Origin: Phycisphaerae bacterium
GTDB taxonomy: Bacteria > Planctomycetota > Phycisphaerae > Phycisphaerales > UBA1924
DNA length: 64,000 nt
Assembly (NCBI GenBank): GCA_014192545.1
Contig: BJHL01000001.1
Span: 763,106 to 827,105 of the forward strand
Reading direction: 5' to 3'
Shown here: one piece after another, positions 9,001 to 17,155 of the stretch
Position numbering within the stretch: position 1 is the stretch's first letter
Layout of the letters: every line of letters starts with the position of its first letter
Position numbers and translations under genes: made by a program
The notes under the pieces: generated by a model
Databases searched by the model: none
What the model was told of the DNA's origin: nothing
Seen by the model: the letters and a program-made list of their open reading frames with translations, nothing else

Positions 9001-9030
9001 TCCGGACCTTCGCAAAGCCTTAGGTCCGGC
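9001..9030 (-). repeat. 30-base CCGGACCT dispersed repeat, copy 2 (inverted)
   Basis: It is inverted relative to copy 1, 67 bases away, so the two could form a larger stem between argS and the next gene. The terminal 8-base stem is intact here. Confidence 0.75.
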
Positions 9031-9056
9031 GTCAGACTGTTTTGGGATGCGTCGGA

Positions 9057-9929
9057 TTACTTGCGCCAGGCTTCGAGGTGCTTGCGCATTGCTTCGCCGA
9101 CGCGGATCATGCTGGTGGAGGGCAGCAGGCCTTCGGGATCGTCGATGACGGCGAACCTGCCGGTTTGCAGTGCTTGCAGTTGCAGCTTTGCGAGCGGTTC
9201 CCACGGGTCAGTCGTCGGCACGTCGGCGTCGGTCACACCTCGCGCGCTGCGAGGGCGAATCAGCAGAATCGCGCGTGGTTGCAGTCGCACCAGGTCCTCG
9301 GGCGAGAGTTCGATCCAAGGTTTGCCTTCGCTGATTGCTGGTTGCCCGCCCACGGCTCGCAGCAGTTCATCGTGACATGAGCCGGGTCCCAACGCTGCGG
9401 GCGGATTGGTTGATGCAAGGAGCAGCACCGGTCCCCATGCTGCAGCTTTCGGCGCGGATCGAAACTCTGCGATTTGATTCAACAACTCCGAGCAGCGAAG
9501 ACTGGGTTCCTTTCCCTTTCTTAGCGTGGCATCGATCCGGTGCACCGCGAGAAAAATGTCTTCAATTTGAAGCGGATTCAAGTTGGTGATTTGCCACTGG
9601 TTTTGTGTCGCTAGCTGCGTCAGCCGCTCGGGTAGTTCGCGCGAGCCCCATTGCACCAGCACATGCGTAGGCTTGACGCGGAGCAACGCTTCGTAGTCGA
9701 TACCTGCCTGATCGCCCACGGCGGGCAGCTCCTTGGGCAACACATCGTCGTACGCGTGGCGAGCGACGACTGTGTCGGCATAGCCCAAGTCGCGCACGAT
9801 GACTGCCAACGCGGGGCTGAGCACAACGACGCGATTCTGCTTGGAAGCGGAAGCTGCGGGACTCTCGCGCGAGCATGCACCCGTCACGACCAGCAACACA
9901 CTCAGGAGCAAAAGAAAAACGCCGCGCAT
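9057..9929 (-). CDS. ABC transporter substrate-binding lipoprotein (BtuF-like)
   Basis: Predicted lipid-anchored binding protein of 290 residues. A hydrophobic N-terminus ends in the lipobox VTGAC. The mature part resembles helical-backbone metal-chelate receptors (cobalamin, haem or siderophore binders): RVVVLSPALAVIVRDLGYADTVVARH, then VGDQAGIDYEALLRVKPTHVLV, and a second lobe starting near WGPVLLLAS. The family pattern of a first strand, a Gly-Tyr, and an Asp-Tyr-Glu after a Gly is well kept. No permease or ATPase gene adjoins it, and the MalK-type ATPase at 10578 belongs to a different transporter class. The ligand is unknown. Confidence 0.8.
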   Translation of the reverse strand: MRGVFLLLLSVLLVVTGACSRESPAASASKQNRVVVLSPALAVIVRDLGYADTVVARHAYDDVLPKELPAVGDQAGIDYEALLRVKPTHVLVQWGSRELPERLTQLATQNQWQITNLNPLQIEDIFLAVHRIDATLRKGKEPSLRCSELLNQIAEFRSAPKAAAWGPVLLLASTNPPAALGPGSCHDELLRAVGGQPAISEGKPWIELSPEDLVRLQPRAILLIRPRSARGVTDADVPTTDPWEPLAKLQLQALQTGRFAVIDDPEGLLPSTSMIRVGEAMRKHLEAWRK

Positions 9930-9976
9930 AGACGCAGCGTAGTGGGCACGAGATTGATCAACGCAAGCAAACGTGA

Positions 9977-10015
9977 CGTGTCAGGGCGAGTAAGAGCAAG
10001 TCAGACCCTGACACG
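9977..10015. terminator. Hairpin between two minus-strand genes
   Basis: CGTGTCAGGG pairs with CCCTGACACG (10 bases, 19-base loop). It lies just past the stop of the small gene at 10025-10279 and before the lipoprotein gene. There is no T-run, so termination is uncertain. Confidence 0.45.
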
Positions 10016-10024
10016 CCGGCTGCA

Positions 10025-10279
10025 TCACGCCGGCGGCAAGGGCTTTGCTCGGCCGTAGATGCTGGCCGCGCGGTTGGGCGCGGGCTGGTTGCCCGCTTGT
10101 GCACCCGGTGCGCTGCGTTCGGCGGTGCCGATCGTGCGGTCAGGGCTGATGGGCGCGCTGGGCTGACGCGGCGGCGGCGCGGCAGGCGTCGTGCGCTGGA
10201 CGCGCAGCGAGTCGATGTTGCGATCGAGCTTGCCAAGGATGTTGCGGACTTGTTGGAATGATTTTTCAGACGGACCCAT
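10025..10279 (-). CDS. Small hypothetical protein, Pro-rich C-terminus
   Basis: An 84-residue protein starting MGPSEKSFQQVRNILGKLD. GGAGGTG lies 5-6 bases before ATG 10279, which is why this start was chosen over longer readings. The first 35 residues look like an amphipathic helix with basic and hydrophobic positions; the rest is Pro-, Ala- and Arg-rich and probably disordered. No signal peptide, membrane segment or known domain is seen. It is followed by the substrate-binding lipoprotein on the same strand, about 95 bases away with a hairpin between. I do not recognise a function. Confidence 0.7.
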   Translation of the reverse strand: MGPSEKSFQQVRNILGKLDRNIDSLRVQRTTPAAPPPRQPSAPISPDRTIGTAERSAPGAQAGNQPAPNRAASIYGRAKPLPPA

Positions 10280-10577
10280 AACACACCTCCGAGAAGGGAC
10301 AGGGCTGAGATCGGCGACAAATCTCCGGAGATTGGATACGAGTGCGATTTCTGCGCAGTTCGAGATTTCAACGTGCGGGTTGTAGGGCTTGGGCAACAAA
10401 AAGCAAGTGTTCACGCTCGAAGAGTGGTGAGCGATTGCCTCGCACGCGCGCAAGTCGTTCGTGCAGCGACTCGTGTGCGACTGTGTAACACGTGTGGGCA
10501 ATGTGTGGATTGATTCAGGCGACCGCTCTCGCTGCGAACCCTGGTTCGTTTGCTCTCGCAACGCCCTAACCTGCCCC

Positions 10578-11696
10578 ATGGCACAAGTCGTGCTCGAAGG
10601 CGTTCGGAAGGTTTATCCGCCCACGAGAGGCGGCCCTGCTGGTGGCGTTGAGGCCGTCAAGGGCGTCTCGCTGTCTATTGCCGACGGCGAATTCGTCGTG
10701 CTCGTGGGGCCATCTGGCTGCGGCAAAAGCACAGTGCTGCGCATGGTCGCGGGGCTGGAAGATATTTCTGCTGGCACCATCCGCATCGGCGATCGCGTAG
10801 TGAATGACGTTGCGCCTAAAGACCGCGACGTGGCGATGGTTTTTCAGAATTATGCACTCTACCCGCACATGACCGTGCGCGAGAACATGGGCTTTGCTCT
10901 CAAGATGAAGGGCATCGCCAAGGAAATCATCGCTGGCAAAGTGACAGCCGCGAGCAAGACGCTGGGCATTGAAGAGCTTTTAGATCGCAAGCCTGGCGCC
11001 CTTAGCGGCGGGCAGCGGCAGCGCGTGGCAGTGGGGCGGGCCATCGTGCGCGAGCCCAAGGTGTTTTTGTTTGATGAGCCGCTTTCGAATTTGGACGCGA
11101 AGCTGCGAGTGACGACCCGCGCAGAACTCAAGTCGCTGCACCAGCGACTCAAGACCACGACGATCTACGTGACGCACGACCAGGAAGAAGCCATGACGCT
11201 AGGGCATCGCGTGGTGGTGATGAACGCTGGCTTGGTGCAGCAGTTTGATACTCCGCTGAATGTCTTTGGCAAACCTGCGAATCGGTTTGTGGGCTCGTTC
11301 GTTGGTACGCCGCCCATGAATTTTGTTCTCGGCAGCGTGAAGGACGCGGGTTCGCTCACCTTCGCGTCCGATGCGGGGGCCTCGCTGGCATTCCCGGCGT
11401 CTCGCGGCGGTTTGCGAACCGCAGTAGGAGCGACTGTTCAGCTCGGCGTGCGTCCGACGATGCTGCGACTCGTTCGCGACGCCAGCAACGCGACGCTGGA
11501 AGCGACTGTTGAAACCGTTGAGCCGCTGGGGGAACAGATGGATGTGCATGTGACGCTCAAAGGCGGCCATCGCATGACAGCACGCGTGCCCATTGACATG
11601 AATGTGACACCCGGCATGGCGACGCAGGTGGAAGTGGATATGGAGCGGACCCACGTTTTTCGCGAGGATGCGCAGGCGGCGCGAGTGGACGGCTGA
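10578..11696 (+). CDS. ABC transporter ATP-binding protein, MalK/UgpC type
   Basis: ATPase subunit of a carbohydrate-type importer, 372 residues. Walker A is GPSGCGKST, the Q-loop follows in AMVFQNYALYPHMTVRENM, the signature is LSGGQRQRVAVGRAI, Walker B is VFLFDEPLSNLDAKLR and the switch His is in YVTHDQEEAMTL. After about residue 240 comes a regulatory region with TOBE-like strands (GVRPTMLRLV and LGEQMDVHVTLKGG). Such ATPases often serve several sugar transporters. No permease or binding-protein gene adjoins it, so it may be a shared orphan. The start at ATG 10578 gives the usual MAxVxLxxVxKxY opening. Confidence 0.93.
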   Translation: MAQVVLEGVRKVYPPTRGGPAGGVEAVKGVSLSIADGEFVVLVGPSGCGKSTVLRMVAGLEDISAGTIRIGDRVVNDVAPKDRDVAMVFQNYALYPHMTVRENMGFALKMKGIAKEIIAGKVTAASKTLGIEELLDRKPGALSGGQRQRVAVGRAIVREPKVFLFDEPLSNLDAKLRVTTRAELKSLHQRLKTTTIYVTHDQEEAMTLGHRVVVMNAGLVQQFDTPLNVFGKPANRFVGSFVGTPPMNFVLGSVKDAGSLTFASDAGASLAFPASRGGLRTAVGATVQLGVRPTMLRLVRDASNATLEATVETVEPLGEQMDVHVTLKGGHRMTARVPIDMNVTPGMATQVEVDMERTHVFREDAQAARVDG

Positions 11697-11748
11697 TGAA
11701 CAGATGTGTGCAAGATCTGTTGGGTATCGGCCCATCAAGGATACAAGC

Positions 11749-12483
11749 ATGGCAAAGCGATCGAGCAAACCTGCGTCCAACAAGCCTGTTGCTAACAAGC
11801 CCGTCACCAGCAAGTCGAGTTCGAACAAGAGCGCGCGTCGCAATCAAGCAAGCAAGATAAGAAAGTCGTCCGCGCGCCAACGCATGCAAGTAAGATCCGC
11901 CGCGACCAGTCCCGCGCCGGTGCGGCTCGCTCATCGCATCGCGATAACACCTACCGAGACGCAGGCCTATCGCGAACTTTTCTGGCAGAACGTGCTGCGT
12001 GAAGTACTGGTGTCGCTCATTATGCTGCGCGTGCCCACCGAGCATGCCGTGCCGCTGCCTGGGCCCGTGCCCGAGCCGAATCCCGCCGCTGTGCTTGATG
12101 GCCGGCTGGGCCTCATTACCATGACTGGCCAGCGAATCCCCATCGCGGCGGTGTACCCAGTTTTCTCCGCGTCCGTTCCCAGCACGTCGAAAACACTCAC
12201 GCTCTCAGCGATTTTGCAAAGCACGGTCTTTCAAATTCACACGCCAGGTGGCGAGGTCTACACGCTGCCCCTGCACGAGATTCGCGGGTTTCACGCGTTG
12301 ACGGAAGAACTCATGGATCAGCTGGCAGCCAGTGCTCGCTCGCATGGCGAGGGTGCGCAGGCTGATGGCAGCGAGGTTGAGCCCTTCGGCTTCGCGGCGT
12401 TCACCAGCATGGCTCGCGGAAAAATGCCCACCGATATGTCAGGCCTCGACGACAATGACGACGAACCCAGCGGCGCGGACTAA
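11749..12483 (+). CDS. Hypothetical protein with basic N-terminal tail
   Basis: Protein of 244 residues, 52 bases after the ABC ATPase gene. The first 55 residues are Lys-, Ser-, Asn- and Arg-rich with repeated NKPV/SNK phrases and look disordered. The centre (about 60-190) is likely a folded domain with ITPTETQAYRELFWQNVLREVL and beta-rich stretches such as FQIHTPGGEVYTLPLHEIRGF. The C-terminus is acidic (DDNDDEPSGAD). No signal peptide or membrane segment is visible. I do not recognise the family; the basic tail could bind nucleic acid. Confidence 0.75.
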   Translation: MAKRSSKPASNKPVANKPVTSKSSSNKSARRNQASKIRKSSARQRMQVRSAATSPAPVRLAHRIAITPTETQAYRELFWQNVLREVLVSLIMLRVPTEHAVPLPGPVPEPNPAAVLDGRLGLITMTGQRIPIAAVYPVFSASVPSTSKTLTLSAILQSTVFQIHTPGGEVYTLPLHEIRGFHALTEELMDQLAASARSHGEGAQADGSEVEPFGFAAFTSMARGKMPTDMSGLDDNDDEPSGAD

Positions 12484-12701
12484 GCAATTTTGTTCAGCGA
12501 GTTGGACAAGCCAGTCGGGCAACCATTTTGCCGGCAAATTTTGACGCGAATCACAGTTTTTACGATTTCGGACCCCGAGACTTGCAACGTAACCAGATTT
12601 TTGTGACTCTCGACGGCATCACGCATCGAACATTCAGGTGCCTTGAAAGGCAGCGGCCACGGACGGCACAGGTGACGAATTTTTCGTATGAGGTTTGCAC
12701 C

Positions 12702-13490
12702 ATGCGTGTTCTGATCGCGATTCCCGTCTACAACGAAGCCAAGTACGCCGATGCGGTTTTGCGTCGCGTGCTTGCCGTGCGAGATTCGCTCGCGGAGCGG
12801 TACGATGTCGATGTTCTGGCCATTGACGATGGCAGCACTGATGCAACGCCGACGATTCTCTCGCAACACCCGGTGGATGTCATTCGCCACGGCATGAATG
12901 CGGGCTACGGAGCTTCGCTACGAGACGCCTTTGGTTGGGCCAGCGGGCGCGGCTATGACTGGCTCATCACCATGGACTGCGACGAGCAACACGAGCCTGC
13001 CGCGATTCCGCGATTTCTTGACGAGGCTTTGCGAGGCGGAGCCGATATCGTGAGCGGTTCTCGCTACATGCCGCAGAGCATCGCGAAAGATGCACCCCCG
13101 CCGCAGCGCCGCGCGGTGAACATGACCATCACGAAGGAAGTCAATGAGCGGTTGGGCGGCAGGCTCGGCGCGCAGCTTACGGATGGTTTCTGCGGCTTCA
13201 AGGCATATCGCGTTTCGGCGATTAAGCGACTTCGGCTGACGGAAAACGGTTACGCCTTCCCCATGCAGTTCTGGGTGCAGGCTGCGGCGTTCGGCCTGAG
13301 CGTGCGTGAGATGCCGGTGAAACTGATTTATAACGACCCCAACCGCAGCTTCGGTGTGACGCTTGATGACCCCACCGTTCGACTGGCGCACTATCGCGAT
13401 GTGCTGCACAAGGAACTGCGCCGACAGGCGAGGCGTTTGCCAGCAAGTGCGCTGGTGGGCGTGGTCTCGCGGCTTGTGCGGGCGTGCTGA
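12702..13490 (+). CDS. Family 2 glycosyltransferase (DPM1/GtrB-like)
   Basis: Inverting GT-A glycosyltransferase of 262 residues. It opens MRVLIAIPVYNEAKYADAVL and has the nucleotide-binding IDDGSTDATPTIL, the metal-binding DCDEQHEP and a later TDGFCGFKAYR. It has no obvious C-terminal membrane helix, unlike GtrB, and is closer in length to dolichol-phosphate-mannose synthase-like enzymes. The upstream open frame to 12528 is ignored because homology starts at this ATG. The gene ends convergent to the P-type ATPase with a shared terminator between. The acceptor is unknown. Confidence 0.85.
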   Translation: MRVLIAIPVYNEAKYADAVLRRVLAVRDSLAERYDVDVLAIDDGSTDATPTILSQHPVDVIRHGMNAGYGASLRDAFGWASGRGYDWLITMDCDEQHEPAAIPRFLDEALRGGADIVSGSRYMPQSIAKDAPPPQRRAVNMTITKEVNERLGGRLGAQLTDGFCGFKAYRVSAIKRLRLTENGYAFPMQFWVQAAAFGLSVREMPVKLIYNDPNRSFGVTLDDPTVRLAHYRDVLHKELRRQARRLPASALVGVVSRLVRAC

Positions 13491-13543
13491 AACTTCGTTT
13501 GCGGTTTTGCGTTTGCGAAGAAATCATCATCTTCTGGACATGA

Positions 13544-13569
13544 AAAACGGCTGCGATTGCAGCCGTTTT
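13544..13569. terminator. Bidirectional terminator
   Basis: AAAACGGCTGC pairs with GCAGCCGTTTT around a GATT loop. The A-run and T-run on either side make it work for both convergent genes. Confidence 0.85.
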
Positions 13570-13600
13570 GTGTTAACTGTGATGCACTGCTCTGCTTCCA

Positions 13601-15709
13601 TTACGCCGGTGACGCGTTGAGGCCGCGAGCACTTGCTTCTCGGCGGGGCATCATCGGTGCTTCGCTGGGCTTCTCAGCATCCGCGAAGTCTTCGCCGAAG
13701 CGGAAGAGGCGGAAGCTGTTGGCCAAGACGAAAATGTCGCCCGCGAAGTGATAGAAGGCGGCGAGGGGCAGAGCGACTTCGCCGATCTTGCTGGTCGTGG
13801 TGATCGCCAGCACAAGGCCGATGATCGCGAGCAGTACGCTGATGACGATGTTCTGTGCCGTCACGGTGCGGGTGCGACGTGCAAGCTCGATGAGGAACGG
13901 CACGCGGCTGAGATCGTCGTTCATGAGAGCAACGCCCGCGCTGTTGGCGGCGATGTCGCTGCCCGAGAGGCCCATCGCGATGCCGACGTCAGCCGCAGCA
14001 AGGCTGGGGCCGTCGTTGATGCCGTCGCCGACCATCATGGTGCGGTAGCCGGCTTTGACCATGGCTTGAATCTGTGCGTGCTTCTCTTCGGGCAGGCACT
14101 CAGCTTCAACGGTGTCAACACCAACAGCCTGGCCCACGCGCTTGCCCACGCTCATGCGGTCGCCCGTGAAGATCGCGATGTAGCGAATGCCCTGTTCACG
14201 CAAACGGCCAATGACATTCTTGGTGTTGGGACGAATCGTGTCTTCGAGCGCGACGGCACCAAGGTACCGACCGTTGCGCATCACGTGTACGCCCGTCATG
14301 CCTTCGATCTTGCCTTCGACTTGCTCAACTTCGGTCTTGATCGAACCGTCGATCTCGCGCAGCCAGGTCGCCCGGCCAACGAGCACTTCGCCCATGCTGG
14401 TGCGAGCGCGAACACCTCGGCCGTGGATTTCTTCGTAGTCGTTGGTGCCGTCGGGCTTGATGTTGGCGAGCTTTGCCGTGGTCAAGATGCTTTGAGCCAG
14501 CGGGTGGTTGCTGTGCTGCTCGCCGTTTGTTGCGGCCATGAGCAATTCGGCACCATCAACGCCAGTGGCGGGAGCGAGTTTGGTCACTTGGAACTTGCCC
14601 GTGGTCATCGTGCCGGTCTTGTCCATCACGACGGCGGTCACATTGCCCGCAGCCTCAAGATACTGCGGCTGCTTGATGAGAATGCCAAGGCGAGCCGCGG
14701 CAGCGAAGGCCGCGAGCATGGCGCTGGGGCTGGCGAGCAGCAAAGCACTCGGGCAGGCAACGACCAACACGGTCACGGCCGTTGTCGCAGCAGCTTCGCG
14801 AATGCTCTCAGTTGCGCTTTGGCTCATGATGAACCAAGTCACGGCGGCAATCGCCAGCACCACAGGCACGAAGAAACGCGACACTTGCTCGATGAGCATT
14901 TGCCGAGGCGTGCGGCTTTGTTCGGCTTGGCGAATGAGCTGCGTCACCTTGCCGATGGTGGTGTCTTGGCCGATGGTCGTCACTTGAATGTCGAGTGCGC
15001 CCGTCAGGTTGGTCGTGCCTGCGTAGACATCGCTGCCGACCTGGGCTTCAACAGGTGCCGCTTCACCAGTCAGCGAAGCTTGGTTGAGCGTGCTGCGGCC
15101 GCTGATGATCTTGCCGTCAACGGGCAGGTTTTCGCCGGGACGCACGCGAACAACATCACCCACGCGGAGGGTGGCGACGCGCACTTCGCTCTCGACGCCA
15201 TTGTCAAACTTGCGGGCAACGTCAGGCGTGAGCTTGACGAGTTGTTCGATGGCTCGCTGAGCACCGCTGGCGCTGCGACGCACCAACTGGCCGAAGACCA
15301 CGAGAATGAACGCCAGCCAACCCGCCGTGGTGTATTGTCCCACGACGATGGCCGAGATGATCGCCAAAGCCGCGAGCGTGCTGCTGCTGGCTTTGCCGTT
15401 CTTGAGTTCGGTAAACGCCGCCAGGAAGAGCGGCCAGCCCAAGCACAAAGCAGCGATCACCGCCGGTACATCGGCGAAGCTGTTGGAGCCCAGGAGCTTC
15501 ATGATGGTGCTGACAAGCAGCAGCACGCCGCCAACCAGCGCGAAGCGAATCCAACGCTCGATGGCGATTTCATGGTGCGAGCAGCAAACGGCTTCGCCCT
15601 TGTCGTTGTACGTGTGGACGTGGGGCTCGCTGGCCTTGTGATCGTGTTTGTGGTCGTGCCCAGCATGGTCATGGCCGGCGTGACGAAGCGGAAAGTGGCG
15701 AACTGGCAT
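13601..15709 (-). CDS. Heavy-metal translocating P1B-type ATPase with CPS motif
   Basis: Membrane ATPase of 702 residues. The N-terminus is His-rich (HAGHDHAGHDHKHDHK, later CCSHHE) and has no ferredoxin-like metal-binding domain. The actuator loop has SLTGEAAPVE, the phosphorylation site is DKTGTMTTG, the P1B-specific His-Pro is in SNHPLAQS, and the hinge is MVGDGINDGPSLAAADVGIAMG. The ion-selectivity motif of the fourth P1B helix reads VVACPSALLLASP, that is CPS, not the common CPC, CPH or SPC. The last helices contain YHFAGDIFVLANSFRLF. Copper, zinc/cadmium or cobalt cannot be chosen from this. The start ATG 15709 has only a weak upstream GGAG. Confidence 0.93.
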   Translation of the reverse strand: MPVRHFPLRHAGHDHAGHDHKHDHKASEPHVHTYNDKGEAVCCSHHEIAIERWIRFALVGGVLLLVSTIMKLLGSNSFADVPAVIAALCLGWPLFLAAFTELKNGKASSSTLAALAIISAIVVGQYTTAGWLAFILVVFGQLVRRSASGAQRAIEQLVKLTPDVARKFDNGVESEVRVATLRVGDVVRVRPGENLPVDGKIISGRSTLNQASLTGEAAPVEAQVGSDVYAGTTNLTGALDIQVTTIGQDTTIGKVTQLIRQAEQSRTPRQMLIEQVSRFFVPVVLAIAAVTWFIMSQSATESIREAAATTAVTVLVVACPSALLLASPSAMLAAFAAAARLGILIKQPQYLEAAGNVTAVVMDKTGTMTTGKFQVTKLAPATGVDGAELLMAATNGEQHSNHPLAQSILTTAKLANIKPDGTNDYEEIHGRGVRARTSMGEVLVGRATWLREIDGSIKTEVEQVEGKIEGMTGVHVMRNGRYLGAVALEDTIRPNTKNVIGRLREQGIRYIAIFTGDRMSVGKRVGQAVGVDTVEAECLPEEKHAQIQAMVKAGYRTMMVGDGINDGPSLAAADVGIAMGLSGSDIAANSAGVALMNDDLSRVPFLIELARRTRTVTAQNIVISVLLAIIGLVLAITTTSKIGEVALPLAAFYHFAGDIFVLANSFRLFRFGEDFADAEKPSEAPMMPRREASARGLNASPA

Positions 15710-15990
15710 AGGTTGGAAGCTCCACTGATCGAAGGAGAGATTTTCGAACAGGGTGAAGAAACGAGGTCACAAAACGGGAGGCAAGGATACGGGTCGCGGA
15801 CGGACGGAGCGAATCGGCGAAGCGCGGAGAGGAAGACAGTTGCGAAAAAGCCATCTCCGCGGTCTGTCTTTGTGCGGTGTCCGCACAACTTGCGCGGCAA
15901 CGCACGCCGAGAATCGGCCTTAGGCTTACGCATCGTTTCGTTTCCCGGTTCGAGCCGGCGCGGATAGATCGCGCTGACGGAGCAATTCGC

Positions 15991-17085
15991 GTGACGCCAA
16001 CCAGCCCAGCCAGCAAAGATCGCCGATCCGATACCCTTCCGACGGTCGCCGTGCTCGGTTTGGGACAAATGGGACTGGTCTGTGCGGGATTACTGGCCCA
16101 GGGTTCCGGGGGAGATTTTCCGCTGACCAAGCCCCTGCGCGTGCTGATGTGGGGGCACAGCCCTGACGAAGCCGCGTCGCTGTTGCAAACTCGGCGGAGT
16201 GATCGCTTACCAGGGTTTGTCTTACCGCCCGAGGTCGAGGTGCTGCGCAAGGACGAAGGGCTGGCCGCCGCTCAGTTTTTTGTCAGTGCGGTCCCCGTGC
16301 AGCACACGCGGTCCGTGTGGCAACGGCTGGCTCGGCATATTCCCGCCAGCGCGGGTGTGGTCAGCGTGGCCAAGGGCATCGAAAACGGTTCGCTCATGCG
16401 GCCTACGCAAATCGTCGCCGATGCGTTGCAGCAGGAAGGCCGCGACAACCCGGATGGTCCCTCGCGACCCTACGCCGTGCTGAGTGGTCCGACAATCGCG
16501 GCGGAACTGGCGCGATGCTTGCCCGCCGCGATGACTGCCGCGAGCGATGACCCCGCGTTCGCGAAACAGGTGCAGGGTTTGTTTGGCAATTCTTGGTTGC
16601 GCGTGTACACGAACGCCGACGTGGTGGGCGTGGAACTCGCAGGCGCGGTGAAGAACGTCATCGCGATTGCCGCCGGCATTTGCGATGGTTTGCACGCTGG
16701 CGCAAACGCCAAGAGCGCGCTGCTGGCCCGCGGGCTTGCGGAAATCGTCCGGCTGGGGACGGCGATGGGCGCCACGCCCAGCACGTTCTTCGGCATCGCC
16801 GGCGTGGGTGATCTCGCAACGACGTGCTTTAGCCCAGAAGGTCGCAACCGAAGCTGCGGCGAAGCCTTGGGCAAGGGTCGCAAGCTCGACGAATATCTGG
16901 CGGGTTCGCCGTTCGTGGTTGAGGGCGTGGCGACAACCAAGAGCGTGGTGGAGCTCGCAAAGCAATACCGCGTCGATATGCCCATTGTGCAGGCGGTGCA
17001 CGCCGTGCTGTTTGAAGGCACCGACCCGATCGACGCCATCGGTTTACTCATGAGCCGGGAACAGAAGGCCGAACGAATTGGGTAG
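15991..17085 (+). CDS. gpsA: Glycerol-3-phosphate dehydrogenase [NAD(P)+]
   Basis: Makes sn-glycerol 3-phosphate from dihydroxyacetone phosphate for phospholipid synthesis; 364 residues. The Rossmann motif is VAVLGLGQMGLVCAGLL. The conserved region VSVAKGIENGSLMRPTQI is followed by LSGPTIAAELA and the catalytic Lys in ELAGAVKNVIAIAAGICDGL. FGIAGVGDLATTCFSPEGRN and VEGVATTKSV complete the family signature. GTG 15991 is chosen as start because GGAG lies 8 bases before it. An insertion relative to typical GpsA lies near LQQEGRDNPDGPSRP. It is divergent from the P-type ATPase. Confidence 0.94.
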   Translation: MTPTSPASKDRRSDTLPTVAVLGLGQMGLVCAGLLAQGSGGDFPLTKPLRVLMWGHSPDEAASLLQTRRSDRLPGFVLPPEVEVLRKDEGLAAAQFFVSAVPVQHTRSVWQRLARHIPASAGVVSVAKGIENGSLMRPTQIVADALQQEGRDNPDGPSRPYAVLSGPTIAAELARCLPAAMTAASDDPAFAKQVQGLFGNSWLRVYTNADVVGVELAGAVKNVIAIAAGICDGLHAGANAKSALLARGLAEIVRLGTAMGATPSTFFGIAGVGDLATTCFSPEGRNRSCGEALGKGRKLDEYLAGSPFVVEGVATTKSVVELAKQYRVDMPIVQAVHAVLFEGTDPIDAIGLLMSREQKAERIG

Positions 17086-17155
17086 CTGCCGACGGATTTC
17101 ACGGCGCGATGGGTGTCGATACGCTTCTGCAGCACGACCTGACGGGGAACCACGC

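Noticed and set aside
13748..15967. Open frame of 739 codons on the plus strand opposite the P-type ATPase
   Set aside because: Shadow of the ATPase gene, rich in His, Arg and Asp with no recognisable motif.
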